In this document: positions 15,855-23,230 of the stretch, in pieces | Position numbering within the stretch: the first letter of the stretch is position 1 | Layout of the letters: every line of letters starts with the position of its first letter | NCBI GenBank assembly: GCA_002314945.1 | Contig: DCHV01000060.1 | Span: 1-37,267 of the forward strand | Source of the DNA: Prevotellaceae bacterium UBA1743 | GTDB taxonomy: Bacteria; Bacteroidota; Bacteroidia; Bacteroidales; Bacteroidaceae | DNA length: 37,267 bases | Reading direction: 5' to 3' | Translations under genes and position numbers: made by a program | Notes under the pieces: model-generated | Told to the model about the DNA's origin: nothing | The model's database searches: none | Seen by the model: the letters and a program-made list of their open reading frames with translations, nothing else

Positions 15855-18419
15855 ATGAAAATTAAAGCATGTAATGCAAACGAACCGGCATGGAAGATGC
15901 TTACCGTAAAAGGTAGCATACCTGCCCAACTCCAGAAACTTGACGAATTGGCTCACAATATGTGGTGGGCATGGAATCACGAAGCTCGTAGTTTGTTCCG
16001 TCATCTCGACGAGAAACTCTTCGATGAATGCGGACAGAATCCTGTACTATTGCTCGAACGAATCAGCTACGAAAAAATGGCCAATTTGGCTAAAGACGAG
16101 GAGTTGATCAGTCGGATGAACAAGGTGTACGCCAATTTCCGTGAGTATATGGATGTGGAACCTGATCACAAGCGTGCAAGTGTGGCCTACCTCTGTATGG
16201 AATATGGTCTTTCACCTGTGCTGAAGATATACTCTGGTGGCTTAGGTATTTTGGCAGGCGACTATCTGAAAGAGGCAAGTGACAGCAATGTGGATATGTG
16301 TGCCGTAGGATTCCTCTATCGTTTTGGCTATTTCACACAAACGCTCAGCATGGATGGTCAGCAGATAGCCAACTATGAAGCACAGAACTTCTCCAGTCTT
16401 CCTATCGAACAGGAGAAAAATCCAGATGGTTCACCATTAGTTATCGATATACCCTACACAGATTACTATGTGCACGCTTATGTATGGCGCGTCAATGTAG
16501 GACGCATCCATCTCTACCTACTTGATACTGATAACGATATGAACTCCGAGTGGGATCGTTCCATCACTCATGCCCTCTATGGTGGTGACTGGGAGAACCG
16601 CATCAAGCAGGAAATCTTATTGGGTATTGGTGGTGTGCTTACGCTCAAGAAATTAGGAATTACCAAGGATGTATATCATTGCAACGAGGGTCATGCTGCA
16701 CTCTGCAATGTACAACGTCTGGTAGATTACGTACAGTCGGGTATGGGATTCACTCAGGCTCTGGAACTGGTACGTGCTTCTTCCCTCTATACAGTACACA
16801 CCCCTGTACCAGCCGGACATGACTATTTCGACGAAGGCTTGTTCCAAAAATACATGAATCGCTATCCCGAATTGTTAGGTATCAGTTGGGATGAGTTCAT
16901 CGGTATGGGTCGCATGAACCCCGATGACCATGGCGAGCGTTTCTGTATGAGCACGTTTGCTTGCAACACGTCTCAGGAAGTAAATGGTGTAAGCTGGTTG
17001 CACGGAGAAGTGAGCAAGAAGATGTTTGCAGGTATCTGGAAGGGCTACTATCCCGAGGAAAGTCATGTAGGATATGTGACGAATGGTGTACATTTCCCCA
17101 CCTGGTGTGCCAACGAATGGCGTAAACTCTATGCAAAACATTTCGATAAGAATCACCTGTTCGACCAGAGTAACGAGAAAATATGGGAAGCCATCTATAA
17201 TGTGGATGACGAGGAGATATGGGAAACTCGTATGAAACTGAAGACAACACTCGTCAACTATATCCGCCAGCAGTTCCGTGACAGTTGGCTGAAAAACCAG
17301 GGTGATCCCTCACGAGTAGTTTCTCTGATGGAAAAAATCAATCCAAATGCCTTGCTGATTGGTTTTGGCCGTCGTTTTGCCACCTACAAGCGTGCTCATC
17401 TGCTCTTTACCGACCTGGATCGTCTATCCAAGATTGTCAACAATCCCAATTATCCCGTACAATTCCTCTATACAGGAAAAGCACATCCCGCGGATGGGGC
17501 AGGACAAGGTCTCATCAAGAAGATCTATGAAATCAGCCAACGTCCGGAGTTCCTCGGTAAGATCATCTTCCTGGAGAATTACGACATGCAGTTGGCAAGA
17601 CGTTTGGTCAGTGGTGTAGATATCTGGATGAATACACCTACACGTCCTCTCGAAGCAAGTGGTACCAGCGGTGAGAAAGCTTTGATGAATGGAGTTGTCA
17701 ACCTATCCGTACTCGACGGCTGGTGGCTCGAAGGATATCGCGAAGGTGCAGGATGGGCTCTCACAGAAAAGCGCACCTACCAGAATCAGGAATATCAGGA
17801 TCAGTTGGATGCTGCTACCATCTATTCAATGCTCGAGAATGAGATCATGCCACTCTACTATGCCCGCAACGCAAAAGGATATAGCCCTGGTTGGATCAAG
17901 GTAATCAAAAACAGCATTGCACAGATTGCCCCTCATTACACCATGAAACGCCAGTTAGATGACTACTATAGCAAGTTCTACAACAATTTACGTGATCGTA
18001 GTCAGTTGCTTAGAAAGGATGATTGTCGTCTTGCAGCTGAGTTGGCTCAATGGAAAGAAGAGGTAGCACAACACTGGGATGAAATACAAGTGGTCAATAT
18101 CGAGCGTAACGAGAAACTCGTCAATGGTTCTATAGATGCCGGTAAACAATACGACATACGTGTCACCATCAATGAAGCAGGACTAAAGGATGCAATAGGA
18201 CTCGAACTTGTCACTCTGATGACAGACAAAGAAGGGGTAGATCATATTTATCGTGTTGTACCCTTCCAGATGGTTGCTGTAGATGGCGACAACTATATCT
18301 TCGAGGGAAGTCATAGTACAGATAATGCCGGAATATTCAAAGCCTGCTATCGTATTTTCCCCAAAAATGAAAACCTACCACATAGACAGGATTTCTGTTA
18401 TGTGAAATGGTTTGTATAG
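15855..18419 (+). CDS. glgP: Alpha-glucan (glycogen) phosphorylase, GT35 with DUF3417 N-terminus
   Basis: PLP enzyme of 854 residues that releases glucose-1-phosphate from glycogen or maltodextrin. The N-terminal ~120 residues are the DUF3417 module (KLDELAHNMWWAWNHEARSLF) typical of the shorter, archaeal/Thermotoga-like alpha-glucan phosphorylases. Core landmarks are YLCMEYGLSP, YSGGLGILAGDYLKEASD, HCNEGHAAL, VHTPVPAGHDYF and a PLP-lysine region LEASGTSGEKALMNG (Lys near residue 608), then NLSVLDGWWLEGY. It follows the synthase by 23 nt, so synthesis and breakdown of storage glucan are co-transcribed. A 12-bp perfect inverted repeat follows the stop. Confidence 0.94.
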   Translation: MKIKACNANEPAWKMLTVKGSIPAQLQKLDELAHNMWWAWNHEARSLFRHLDEKLFDECGQNPVLLLERISYEKMANLAKDEELISRMNKVYANFREYMDVEPDHKRASVAYLCMEYGLSPVLKIYSGGLGILAGDYLKEASDSNVDMCAVGFLYRFGYFTQTLSMDGQQIANYEAQNFSSLPIEQEKNPDGSPLVIDIPYTDYYVHAYVWRVNVGRIHLYLLDTDNDMNSEWDRSITHALYGGDWENRIKQEILLGIGGVLTLKKLGITKDVYHCNEGHAALCNVQRLVDYVQSGMGFTQALELVRASSLYTVHTPVPAGHDYFDEGLFQKYMNRYPELLGISWDEFIGMGRMNPDDHGERFCMSTFACNTSQEVNGVSWLHGEVSKKMFAGIWKGYYPEESHVGYVTNGVHFPTWCANEWRKLYAKHFDKNHLFDQSNEKIWEAIYNVDDEEIWETRMKLKTTLVNYIRQQFRDSWLKNQGDPSRVVSLMEKINPNALLIGFGRRFATYKRAHLLFTDLDRLSKIVNNPNYPVQFLYTGKAHPADGAGQGLIKKIYEISQRPEFLGKIIFLENYDMQLARRLVSGVDIWMNTPTRPLEASGTSGEKALMNGVVNLSVLDGWWLEGYREGAGWALTEKRTYQNQEYQDQLDAATIYSMLENEIMPLYYARNAKGYSPGWIKVIKNSIAQIAPHYTMKRQLDDYYSKFYNNLRDRSQLLRKDDCRLAAELAQWKEEVAQHWDEIQVVNIERNEKLVNGSIDAGKQYDIRVTINEAGLKDAIGLELVTLMTDKEGVDHIYRVVPFQMVAVDGDNYIFEGSHSTDNAGIFKACYRIFPKNENLPHRQDFCYVKWFV

Positions 18420-18441
18420 AGATTTGATCTCAAACCGTAGG

Positions 18442-18489
18442 ACAACTCCAACTTCCTCCCAGATATCCGAAGGGGGTAGTTGGAGTTGT
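18442..18489 (+). terminator. Inverted repeat after the glycogen operon
   Basis: ACAACTCCAACT (18442-18453) and AGTTGGAGTTGT (18478-18489) are a perfect 12-bp inverted repeat 22 bp past the glgP stop. It is a probable terminator, although the following T-run is weak. Confidence 0.5.
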
Positions 18490-18724
18490 CGTCGTTTTAG
18501 AGGATACCGCCTACGCTATAGTCGTTGTAACTGAAACCTGTTTTTGGGAAGAGATGATAGTGATTCTCGTTTGGTTGGTGTTCGCTAACCCTTCGGTAGC
18601 CCTTCGGAATATCACGTAAAAAGGGACAAGTACATCACGCCACTATCATTCCTGCAGAACCGATTCCTGACGTTCACTATTGCGTTCTGTCTTGTCTGAA
18701 AGAATAAGTATAATAGTCACGATG

Positions 18725-18822
18725 GTCATTAGTCATTAGTCATTAGTCATTTTTGATTTCTGCAAATTTTGAGTCAAAAACGCATTTTCGCTTAATGACA
18801 AATGACTAATGACCATAATGAC
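18725..18822. repeat. Inverted array of the heptamer GTCATTA
   Basis: Four tandem heptamers (GTCATTA three times, then GTCATTT, 18725-18752) face four copies of TAATGAC or AAATGAC in opposite orientation (18793-18822). A 14-bp perfect inverted match joins 18724-18737 with 18801-18814. The spacer itself has TTTTTGA/TCAAAAA arms (18750-18756, 18774-18780). As RNA or single strand this would form a long hairpin. Confidence 0.7.
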
Positions 18823-18841
18823 AAAAGTCCTATTTTACCAT

Positions 18842-18917
18842 ACATAAACATAAGGCAGTCATAAGGGAGCGATAACAAAATCGTTATGCTTGCGTTATAC
18901 GTACTCTATGTTTATGT
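18842..18917. repeat. 76-bp palindromic element
   Basis: Perfect 11-bp ends ACATAAACATA (18842-18852) and TATGTTTATGT (18907-18917) enclose further imperfect pairing (GCGATAAC with GTTATGC around a small loop). The whole looks like one ~37-bp-arm palindrome. It could be a small non-autonomous mobile element or a REP-like sequence; no target duplication was identified. Confidence 0.5.
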
Positions 18918-18946
18918 GATGAAAAACCTATGTTACCTTTACTGAT

Positions 18947-19071
18947 CAGCAAGCATATATAAACAACAAACTCCGACACAGTTATCATGAACGTTGTATC
19001 GGAGTTTGTTGGAGTTTGGCTTACAGTTCTGCGATAGCTTTGAGGACCTGCTCAGCGTGTATCTTTGTCTT
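18947..19071. repeat. Direct repeat copy A: duplicated bcp 3' end plus terminator
   Basis: This segment matches 20090-20213 over ~125 bp with about nine substitutions and one 1-bp gap. It includes the last 16 codons of bcp, the stop, and the terminator hairpin AAACTCCGA/TCGGAGTTT (18968-18976, 18999-19007). The two copies flank the small ORF/kinase cassette, as att sites flank an integrated element. Confidence 0.85.
19021..19071 (-). pseudogene. bcp 3'-end remnant
   Basis: Reads KTKIHAEQVLKAIAEL-stop, which is the C-terminus of Bcp with a single I-to-V change and two synonymous differences relative to the intact gene. There is an in-frame stop shortly upstream and no start, so it is a fragment and not a gene. 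The protein-level conservation suggests it was once the end of a functional bcp allele. Confidence 0.8.
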
Positions 19072-19088
19072 GGCGTATTGTATTTAAG

Positions 19089-19682
19089 TCAAGATTTAAG
19101 TCTGAATAGTGAACAAATCCTTGACCATAGAGTTAGTTCTTTCCTCTCTGCTGGCTTTGAAAATGGATATGCTTGTATTATTGCATCTGCTGTTTGCTTG
19201 ATCTTTATTATTGGGTCTATGAAGAGCAGTTTTCCATTAGAATCAAAAAGGACATTGTCACTGTTGGCACTTACATCTGTAATCGCAACATATTCATTGC
19301 CAAAATAATAGCTGTTTTCTGGATATAATCCCATTGACTGCAGATATGAATCGATTTGTTTCTGAGAAGGAATACTCTGTGTATAAAAGAATTCTTGTGA
19401 CAGTACAAAACGGACCTCACCTAAATAGGACGAAATTCCAATTAGACGATAACTTGCTTCTGGAAAAAGAAGATTATGTATCACATGGTCATAAAGTACG
19501 TCAACGGCTCTGCCACTCTTAAGGTGCAACTTTGCAAATGGATTTCGTACTTTATAGATAACACCCTGTGTCGCATTCTCATATATAACACTTTCACCAG
19601 AAGGAAGATTTTTCTTTTCACCAAGGAGATGAAGCTTTTCTTCAGGAATGAAGAACTGTTTCTCTTTTGCTATAGTAATCAC
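19089..19682 (-). CDS. Polyvalent-protein-type Ser/Thr/Tyr kinase domain protein
   Basis: I favour the GTG at 19680-19682, which gives 197 residues and overlaps the stop of the upstream small ORF as GTGA. The same frame stays open to an ATG at 19886, but that extension lacks hydrophobic pattern and overlies the small ORF. Kinase landmarks, numbered from the GTG, are a beta-3 type Lys (GVIYKVRNP, Lys44), a catalytic-loop-like ITDVSANSDNVLF (Asp136, Asn143) and a metal-binding LLFIDPI (Asp156) standing for DFG. This matches the compact kinase domain described in polyvalent proteins of phages and conjugative elements. The target is unknown. The gene sits between two copies of the bcp 3' end and has a cassette promoter upstream. 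Family assignment is from memory of motifs, not a search. Confidence 0.72.
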   Translation of the reverse strand: MITIAKEKQFFIPEEKLHLLGEKKNLPSGESVIYENATQGVIYKVRNPFAKLHLKSGRAVDVLYDHVIHNLLFPEASYRLIGISSYLGEVRFVLSQEFFYTQSIPSQKQIDSYLQSMGLYPENSYYFGNEYVAITDVSANSDNVLFDSNGKLLFIDPIIKIKQTADAIIQAYPFSKPAERKELTLWSRICSLFRLKS

Positions 19683-19876
19683 GAATTGGCTAAACGCTTC
19701 CTGCGAATCTCTCGAGCCAGATAGCCAATCTCCATTCTGTTCAGCGTCCATCCTCTCCTCAAACATTCGTATACTGCCTCGGTCGTAAGCTCCCTGTCCT
19801 GAGGAGCTTGTGTCATTATGAAGAACGAAACGGGTAGATCCGTTCCACTCATCTTTATTTCGTCCAGGTTTGGCAT
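19679..19876 (-). CDS. Small protein upstream of and overlapping the kinase gene, function unknown
   Basis: The product has 65 residues. Its C-terminal half (ELTTEAVYECLRRGWTLNRMEIGYLAREIRRKRLA) has the regular hydrophobic spacing of a helical, possibly DNA- or partner-binding domain, and the tail is basic. Codon content looks coding, whereas the kinase frame over the same DNA yields a Ser/Gly/Asn/Asp-rich sequence with little hydrophobic pattern. Its TGA overlaps the GTG proposed as the kinase start (GTGA), as in translationally coupled pairs such as toxin-antitoxin operons. The ATG at 19874-19876 is the first in frame; internal ATGs at residues 9 and 21 are alternatives. I recognise no family. 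If the kinase really starts at 19886, this ORF would be spurious. Confidence 0.5.
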   Translation of the reverse strand: MPNLDEIKMSGTDLPVSFFIMTQAPQDRELTTEAVYECLRRGWTLNRMEIGYLAREIRRKRLANS

Positions 19877-19960
19877 AATCTTGCATTTACTTATTTGTTG
19901 ATATTATTCCTCTATTTTTACAAATGTATTTTTGTCAGATTCATAAATGAATTTATTGCA

Positions 19961-19992
19961 CAAAAGTACTGTTTAATTCTTGATTAGCAAAA
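19961..19992 (-). promoter_or_regulatory. Promoter of the small-ORF/kinase cassette
   Basis: On the minus strand TTTTG (19988-19992), a 19-bp spacer and TACTTTTG (19961-19968) match the Bacteroidetes consensus exactly. A second -7 like TACATTTG lies nearer the genes (19920-19927). The cassette therefore carries its own expression signal inside the direct repeats. Confidence 0.65.
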
Positions 19993-20089
19993 TTGTGATT
20001 GTTTTTTTATCTTTACATCAATTAACGATTTATTTATACCTATAATGTACAGACAGGCCAATAATTGTCATTTTGGAAAAATCCATGAA

Positions 20090-20213
20090 CAGCAAGCATA
20101 TAAAAGCAAAAACTCCGACACAGTTATCATGAACGGTTTATCGGAGTTTGTTGGAGTTTGGCTTACAGTTCTGCTATTGCTTTGAGGATCTGCTCAGCGT
20201 GTATCTTTGTCTT
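20090..20213. repeat. Direct repeat copy B: intact bcp 3' end plus terminator
   Basis: The partner of the copy at 18947-19071. It contains the true C-terminal codons of bcp, its stop codon and the hairpin AAACTCCGA (20110-20118)/TCGGAGTTT (20141-20149), which is followed on the minus strand by TTTTGCTTTT and so is a plausible bcp terminator. Confidence 0.85.
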
Positions 20214-20627
20214 AATCTCTTTTGGTGTGAAAATCTTTTCAATAACACCTTCTTCGTTTACAAGATAGGTGGTACGCAGAATGCCGATAGTTTTTCTACC
20301 ACAGGCAACTTTTTCCCCCCAACAGCCAAGGGTTTGGAGTAGGGTAGTTTCCGTATCTGAAATTAAAGGGAAGGATAGGTTGTTAGCTTGTGCAAACTTT
20401 TGTTGCAGTTCCACGCGATCCTTGCTGACGCCAATAATCGCATAACCAGCAGCTGCCAGTTCCTCCTTGTGTGCTTCCAGGGAACAAGCCTCGGCTGTGC
20501 ATCCACTTGTATTGGCTTTTGGATAACTGTAAAGTACTAATTTGCGACCAGCGAAGTCGCTACGTGTGATTTCTTTCCCGTTTTGGTCGATGCCTAATAT
20601 CTCGGGAATTTTGTCTCCGATGTTCAT
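20163..20627 (-). CDS. bcp: Peroxiredoxin of the BCP/PrxQ family
   Basis: Thioredoxin-dependent peroxidase of 154 residues that reduces hydroperoxides. The peroxidatic Cys lies in YPKANTSGCTAEACSLEAH, with the second Cys five residues later as in PrxQ-type enzymes. The usual Asp of the family YPKDxT motif is Ala here, which is a minor variant. DSE/thioredoxin-fold elements continue through VSKDRVELQQKFAQANNLSFPLISD and the C-terminal KTKIHAEQILKAIAEL. The last 16 codons are duplicated 1.1 kb downstream around a kinase cassette, so this 3' end may be host- or element-derived. It lies 80 nt after galK, beyond a strong terminator. Confidence 0.95.
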   Translation of the reverse strand: MNIGDKIPEILGIDQNGKEITRSDFAGRKLVLYSYPKANTSGCTAEACSLEAHKEELAAAGYAIIGVSKDRVELQQKFAQANNLSFPLISDTETTLLQTLGCWGEKVACGRKTIGILRTTYLVNEEGVIEKIFTPKEIKTKIHAEQILKAIAEL

Positions 20628-20646
20628 TGTTCTATAGACTTAAAAA

Positions 20647-20684
20647 ATGATAGGAGGAAAATATGATTACTTTCCTCCTATCAT
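20647..20684 (-). terminator. Terminator after galK
   Basis: A 14-bp perfect stem, ATGATAGGAGGAAA (20647-20660) with TTTCCTCCTATCAT (20671-20684), has a 10-nt loop and a T-run on the minus strand. It ends the galactose operon. Confidence 0.88.
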
Positions 20685-20706
20685 ACAATGTGTTAGTTAA
20701 TTCCTG

Positions 20707-21867
20707 TTAGCATAGTTTGCGTGCACCATCGCCGATGACAACATCGATAACGATAGGATCCTTGCCATACTTTGCTGCGAATTTCTCTTTTACTACTTTC
20801 TTGAAGTTGGGAACGAGTTCGGAAGATACCAAGTTGATGGTACAACCTCCGAAACCGCCACCCATGATACGAGAACCGGTCACACCAAGTTCTTTGGCTA
20901 CGTCGTTCAGGAAGTCAAGTTCCTCGCAGCTTACTTCGTATTCCTTGCTCAGGCCATAGTGAGTCTCGTACATCATCTGACCTACTGTTTCGTAGTCATC
21001 CTTCTGCAATGCTTCGCATACGTTAAGAACACGTACTACCTCGCCAATGACATAGCGTGCGCGACGGTATTCCTCGTCTGTTATTTCAGATTTCACCTCT
21101 TCGAGCATGTCATAATTGGCATCGCGGAGAGATTCCACCTCAGGATGCTTCTGAGCAATGATGGAGGCAACCTTCTCGCATGAGAGACGACGCTCGTTGT
21201 AGGGTGAACCAGCGAGTTCGTGCTTTACACAACTGTTGACAAGCACAAGCTGATAACCCTTGGGATTCCAGGGGAAATACTCATATTCTCCGCTACGGCA
21301 ATCGAGACGCATCAAACTTCCCTTCTTACCAAGGACGCTGATAGCCTGATCCATAATACCACAGTTGCAACCTACATATTTATGTTCTGTACGTTGACCT
21401 ACACGAGCCAGCTCCATCTTCTCTATCTTGTTCTCCCCCCAGAGATCGTTGAGGGCAAAAGCAAAGGTGCTCTCCAATGCAGCACTGGAAGACATACCAG
21501 CTCCCAGAGGAACATCACCAGCGAAAGCTGTATTGAAGCCCTGAACGGGAACTCCGAGAGCCATCATCTCGCGACATACACCATATATATAACGTGCCCA
21601 ACTTGCGGTAGGACCTTTCTCGTCGTCGAGTGAGAATTCAGTATAGTCCTTCAGGTCGATAGAGTAGGCACGAACCGTACGAGAATCATTTGGCTTGATT
21701 TCTGCTATGATGCCTTGTTCAACTGCACCAGGGAACACAAAACCATTGTTGTAGTCGGTGTGCTCGCCTATGAGATTGATTCTACCAGGAGAAGCATATA
21801 CAGAACCCGTTGTTCCATCAAAGTGCTTGATGAAACGACTTCTTACATCATCAATCGTTAATTTCAT
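20707..21867 (-). CDS. galK: Galactokinase
   Basis: GHMP kinase that phosphorylates alpha-D-galactose to galactose-1-phosphate, the entry step of the Leloir pathway. The 386-residue product carries the galactokinase signature GRINLIGEHTDYNNGFVFP near the N-terminus, the ATP loop PLGAGMSSSAALES (about 115-128), the NCGIMDQAISVLGKKGSLM region with the catalytic Asp, and the C-terminal GGGFGGCTINLV. It is the third gene of the galM-transporter-galK operon, 29 nt after the transporter. No galT or galE is present in the window. Confidence 0.97.
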   Translation of the reverse strand: MKLTIDDVRSRFIKHFDGTTGSVYASPGRINLIGEHTDYNNGFVFPGAVEQGIIAEIKPNDSRTVRAYSIDLKDYTEFSLDDEKGPTASWARYIYGVCREMMALGVPVQGFNTAFAGDVPLGAGMSSSAALESTFAFALNDLWGENKIEKMELARVGQRTEHKYVGCNCGIMDQAISVLGKKGSLMRLDCRSGEYEYFPWNPKGYQLVLVNSCVKHELAGSPYNERRLSCEKVASIIAQKHPEVESLRDANYDMLEEVKSEITDEEYRRARYVIGEVVRVLNVCEALQKDDYETVGQMMYETHYGLSKEYEVSCEELDFLNDVAKELGVTGSRIMGGGFGGCTINLVSSELVPNFKKVVKEKFAAKYGKDPIVIDVVIGDGARKLC

Positions 21868-21896
21868 AATTAATCGGTTTTAGTGAAAATAATATA

Positions 21897-23186
21897 TTAC
21901 TCAACAGGAATATCCTTGTTGACATTCTTGCTTCCAATCAAGCTATAGTACAACATGTAAACCAGCATGGCAATAACCAACCAATAGCTGTTCATATAAC
22001 CAGCAGACTTGGCGATGTACTCCTGAATCAAAGGCATAATACCACCACCGATAACCAAGGTCATAAAGATACCAGAAGCCTGCTCGGTATATTTACCAAG
22101 ACCCTCTACAGCCATATTGAAGATGCAACCCCACATGATAGAGGTGCAGAGACCACAGAGAACGAGGAACAGACAGCTCAGAGGTACCTGGAAGGTAGCG
22201 AAACCATCGGCTGCACTATAACCGGGCATGTTGATTGTTTCTGTCTTGGGAGTGAAGATGGCAATGAGAAGGAAGATGATAGCTATGGTGCTGGCTGTAA
22301 TCATCTGCTTCTTGCTGCTGATGATGCTGGAGAAGAAGGTACTGCTGAGACGTCCTACCATCATCAACAACCAGTAGATAGCTGCAATAGCACCACCGAT
22401 GGCTGCACCATTAACTGCAATGCCAGCGCCCTTCTCAGATGCATCAGAAAGGAAGAAGTTCACCTGAGCAGGAATACCAATCTCGATACCTACATAGAAG
22501 AAGATGGCTACAGCACCCAATACGAAGTGACGGAAGTTCCAAGCGCTGTGCTCGAACTTCTGGTTCTTGCGCTCCTGAGCAGGCTCTATGATGTCGAGAC
22601 TGTAGATGATGATGAATGACAATGCGAACACGCCCATTGCGATGAAGAGCAGAGGTGATACGTCCGACATAGCAGTATCAGAAGTAACAGTACCGATGAG
22701 GGCACCTACCAAGAGGGGAGTGAATGTACCTGTCAAGGAGTTGAGGGTACCACCTGTCTGAATCAGCTGGTTACCTCTGTTACCACCACCACCGAGAAGG
22801 TTGAGCATGGGGTTTACAACTGTGTTGAGCATACATACGCAGAAACCGCAAACGAAAGCGCCCAACAGATATACATAGATAGCAGATGCACCGAGGAAAT
22901 CGAAGCTGGAGAGATACTGGATACAGATACCGATGAAACCTACTGCCAATGCAGCGAGTGTGGTCTTCTTGTAACCAATCTTGAGCAACATCTTACCAGC
23001 GGGAATACCCATGAATAGATAGGCTGCAAAGTTCATCATGTTACCCATCATACCTGCCCAATCATATTGGTTCTTCCAGATAGTACCGAAAGGTGCTGCC
23101 ATGTTGGTAACGAAAGAAATCATCGCGAAGATGAAACACATTGTGATAATGGCAATTGTCTTGCCGTTGTTCTTTGATTGACTCAT
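21897..23186 (-). CDS. Sugar:cation symporter, MFS (GluP/FucP-like)
   Basis: Inner-membrane sugar transporter of 429 residues with about twelve hydrophobic helices (for example TIAIITMCFIFAMISFVTNMAAP and the final helix NSYWLVIAMLVYMLYYSLIG). The features NMMNFAAYLFMGIPAGKMLLKIGYKKT and FVCGFCVCMLNTVVNPMLNLLGGGGNRGNQLIQTGG are typical of the FucP/glucose-galactose porter group. The position between galM and galK makes galactose the probable substrate. It starts 44 nt after the galM stop, within the operon. Confidence 0.9.
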   Translation of the reverse strand: MSQSKNNGKTIAIITMCFIFAMISFVTNMAAPFGTIWKNQYDWAGMMGNMMNFAAYLFMGIPAGKMLLKIGYKKTTLAALAVGFIGICIQYLSSFDFLGASAIYVYLLGAFVCGFCVCMLNTVVNPMLNLLGGGGNRGNQLIQTGGTLNSLTGTFTPLLVGALIGTVTSDTAMSDVSPLLFIAMGVFALSFIIIYSLDIIEPAQERKNQKFEHSAWNFRHFVLGAVAIFFYVGIEIGIPAQVNFFLSDASEKGAGIAVNGAAIGGAIAAIYWLLMMVGRLSSTFFSSIISSKKQMITASTIAIIFLLIAIFTPKTETINMPGYSAADGFATFQVPLSCLFLVLCGLCTSIMWGCIFNMAVEGLGKYTEQASGIFMTLVIGGGIMPLIQEYIAKSAGYMNSYWLVIAMLVYMLYYSLIGSKNVNKDIPVE

Positions 23187-23230
23187 TGTTTTTAAATTTT
23201 TAATTTAGTTAATAATTCAAATTCTATTCA

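Larger units (their letters stand above)
18420..18946. other. Gene-free region dense in inverted repeats
   Basis: No gene is supportable in this 0.5 kb stretch. It contains the glgP terminator-like repeat, a 9-bp inverted repeat ATGATAGTG/CACTATCAT (18554-18562, 18641-18649) enclosing two copies of CCCTTCGG (18589-18596, 18600-18607), the TCATTAG heptamer palindrome (18725-18822), and a palindromic element (18842-18917). The concentration of structure directly outside the bcp-flanked cassette suggests a hotspot; it may also encode a structured RNA. Confidence 0.5.

Noticed and set aside
18725..18822. CRISPR-like array
   Set aside because: The repeated unit is only 7 bp, tandem without spacers and inverted on the other side; no cas gene is present. 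It is a simple palindromic repeat.
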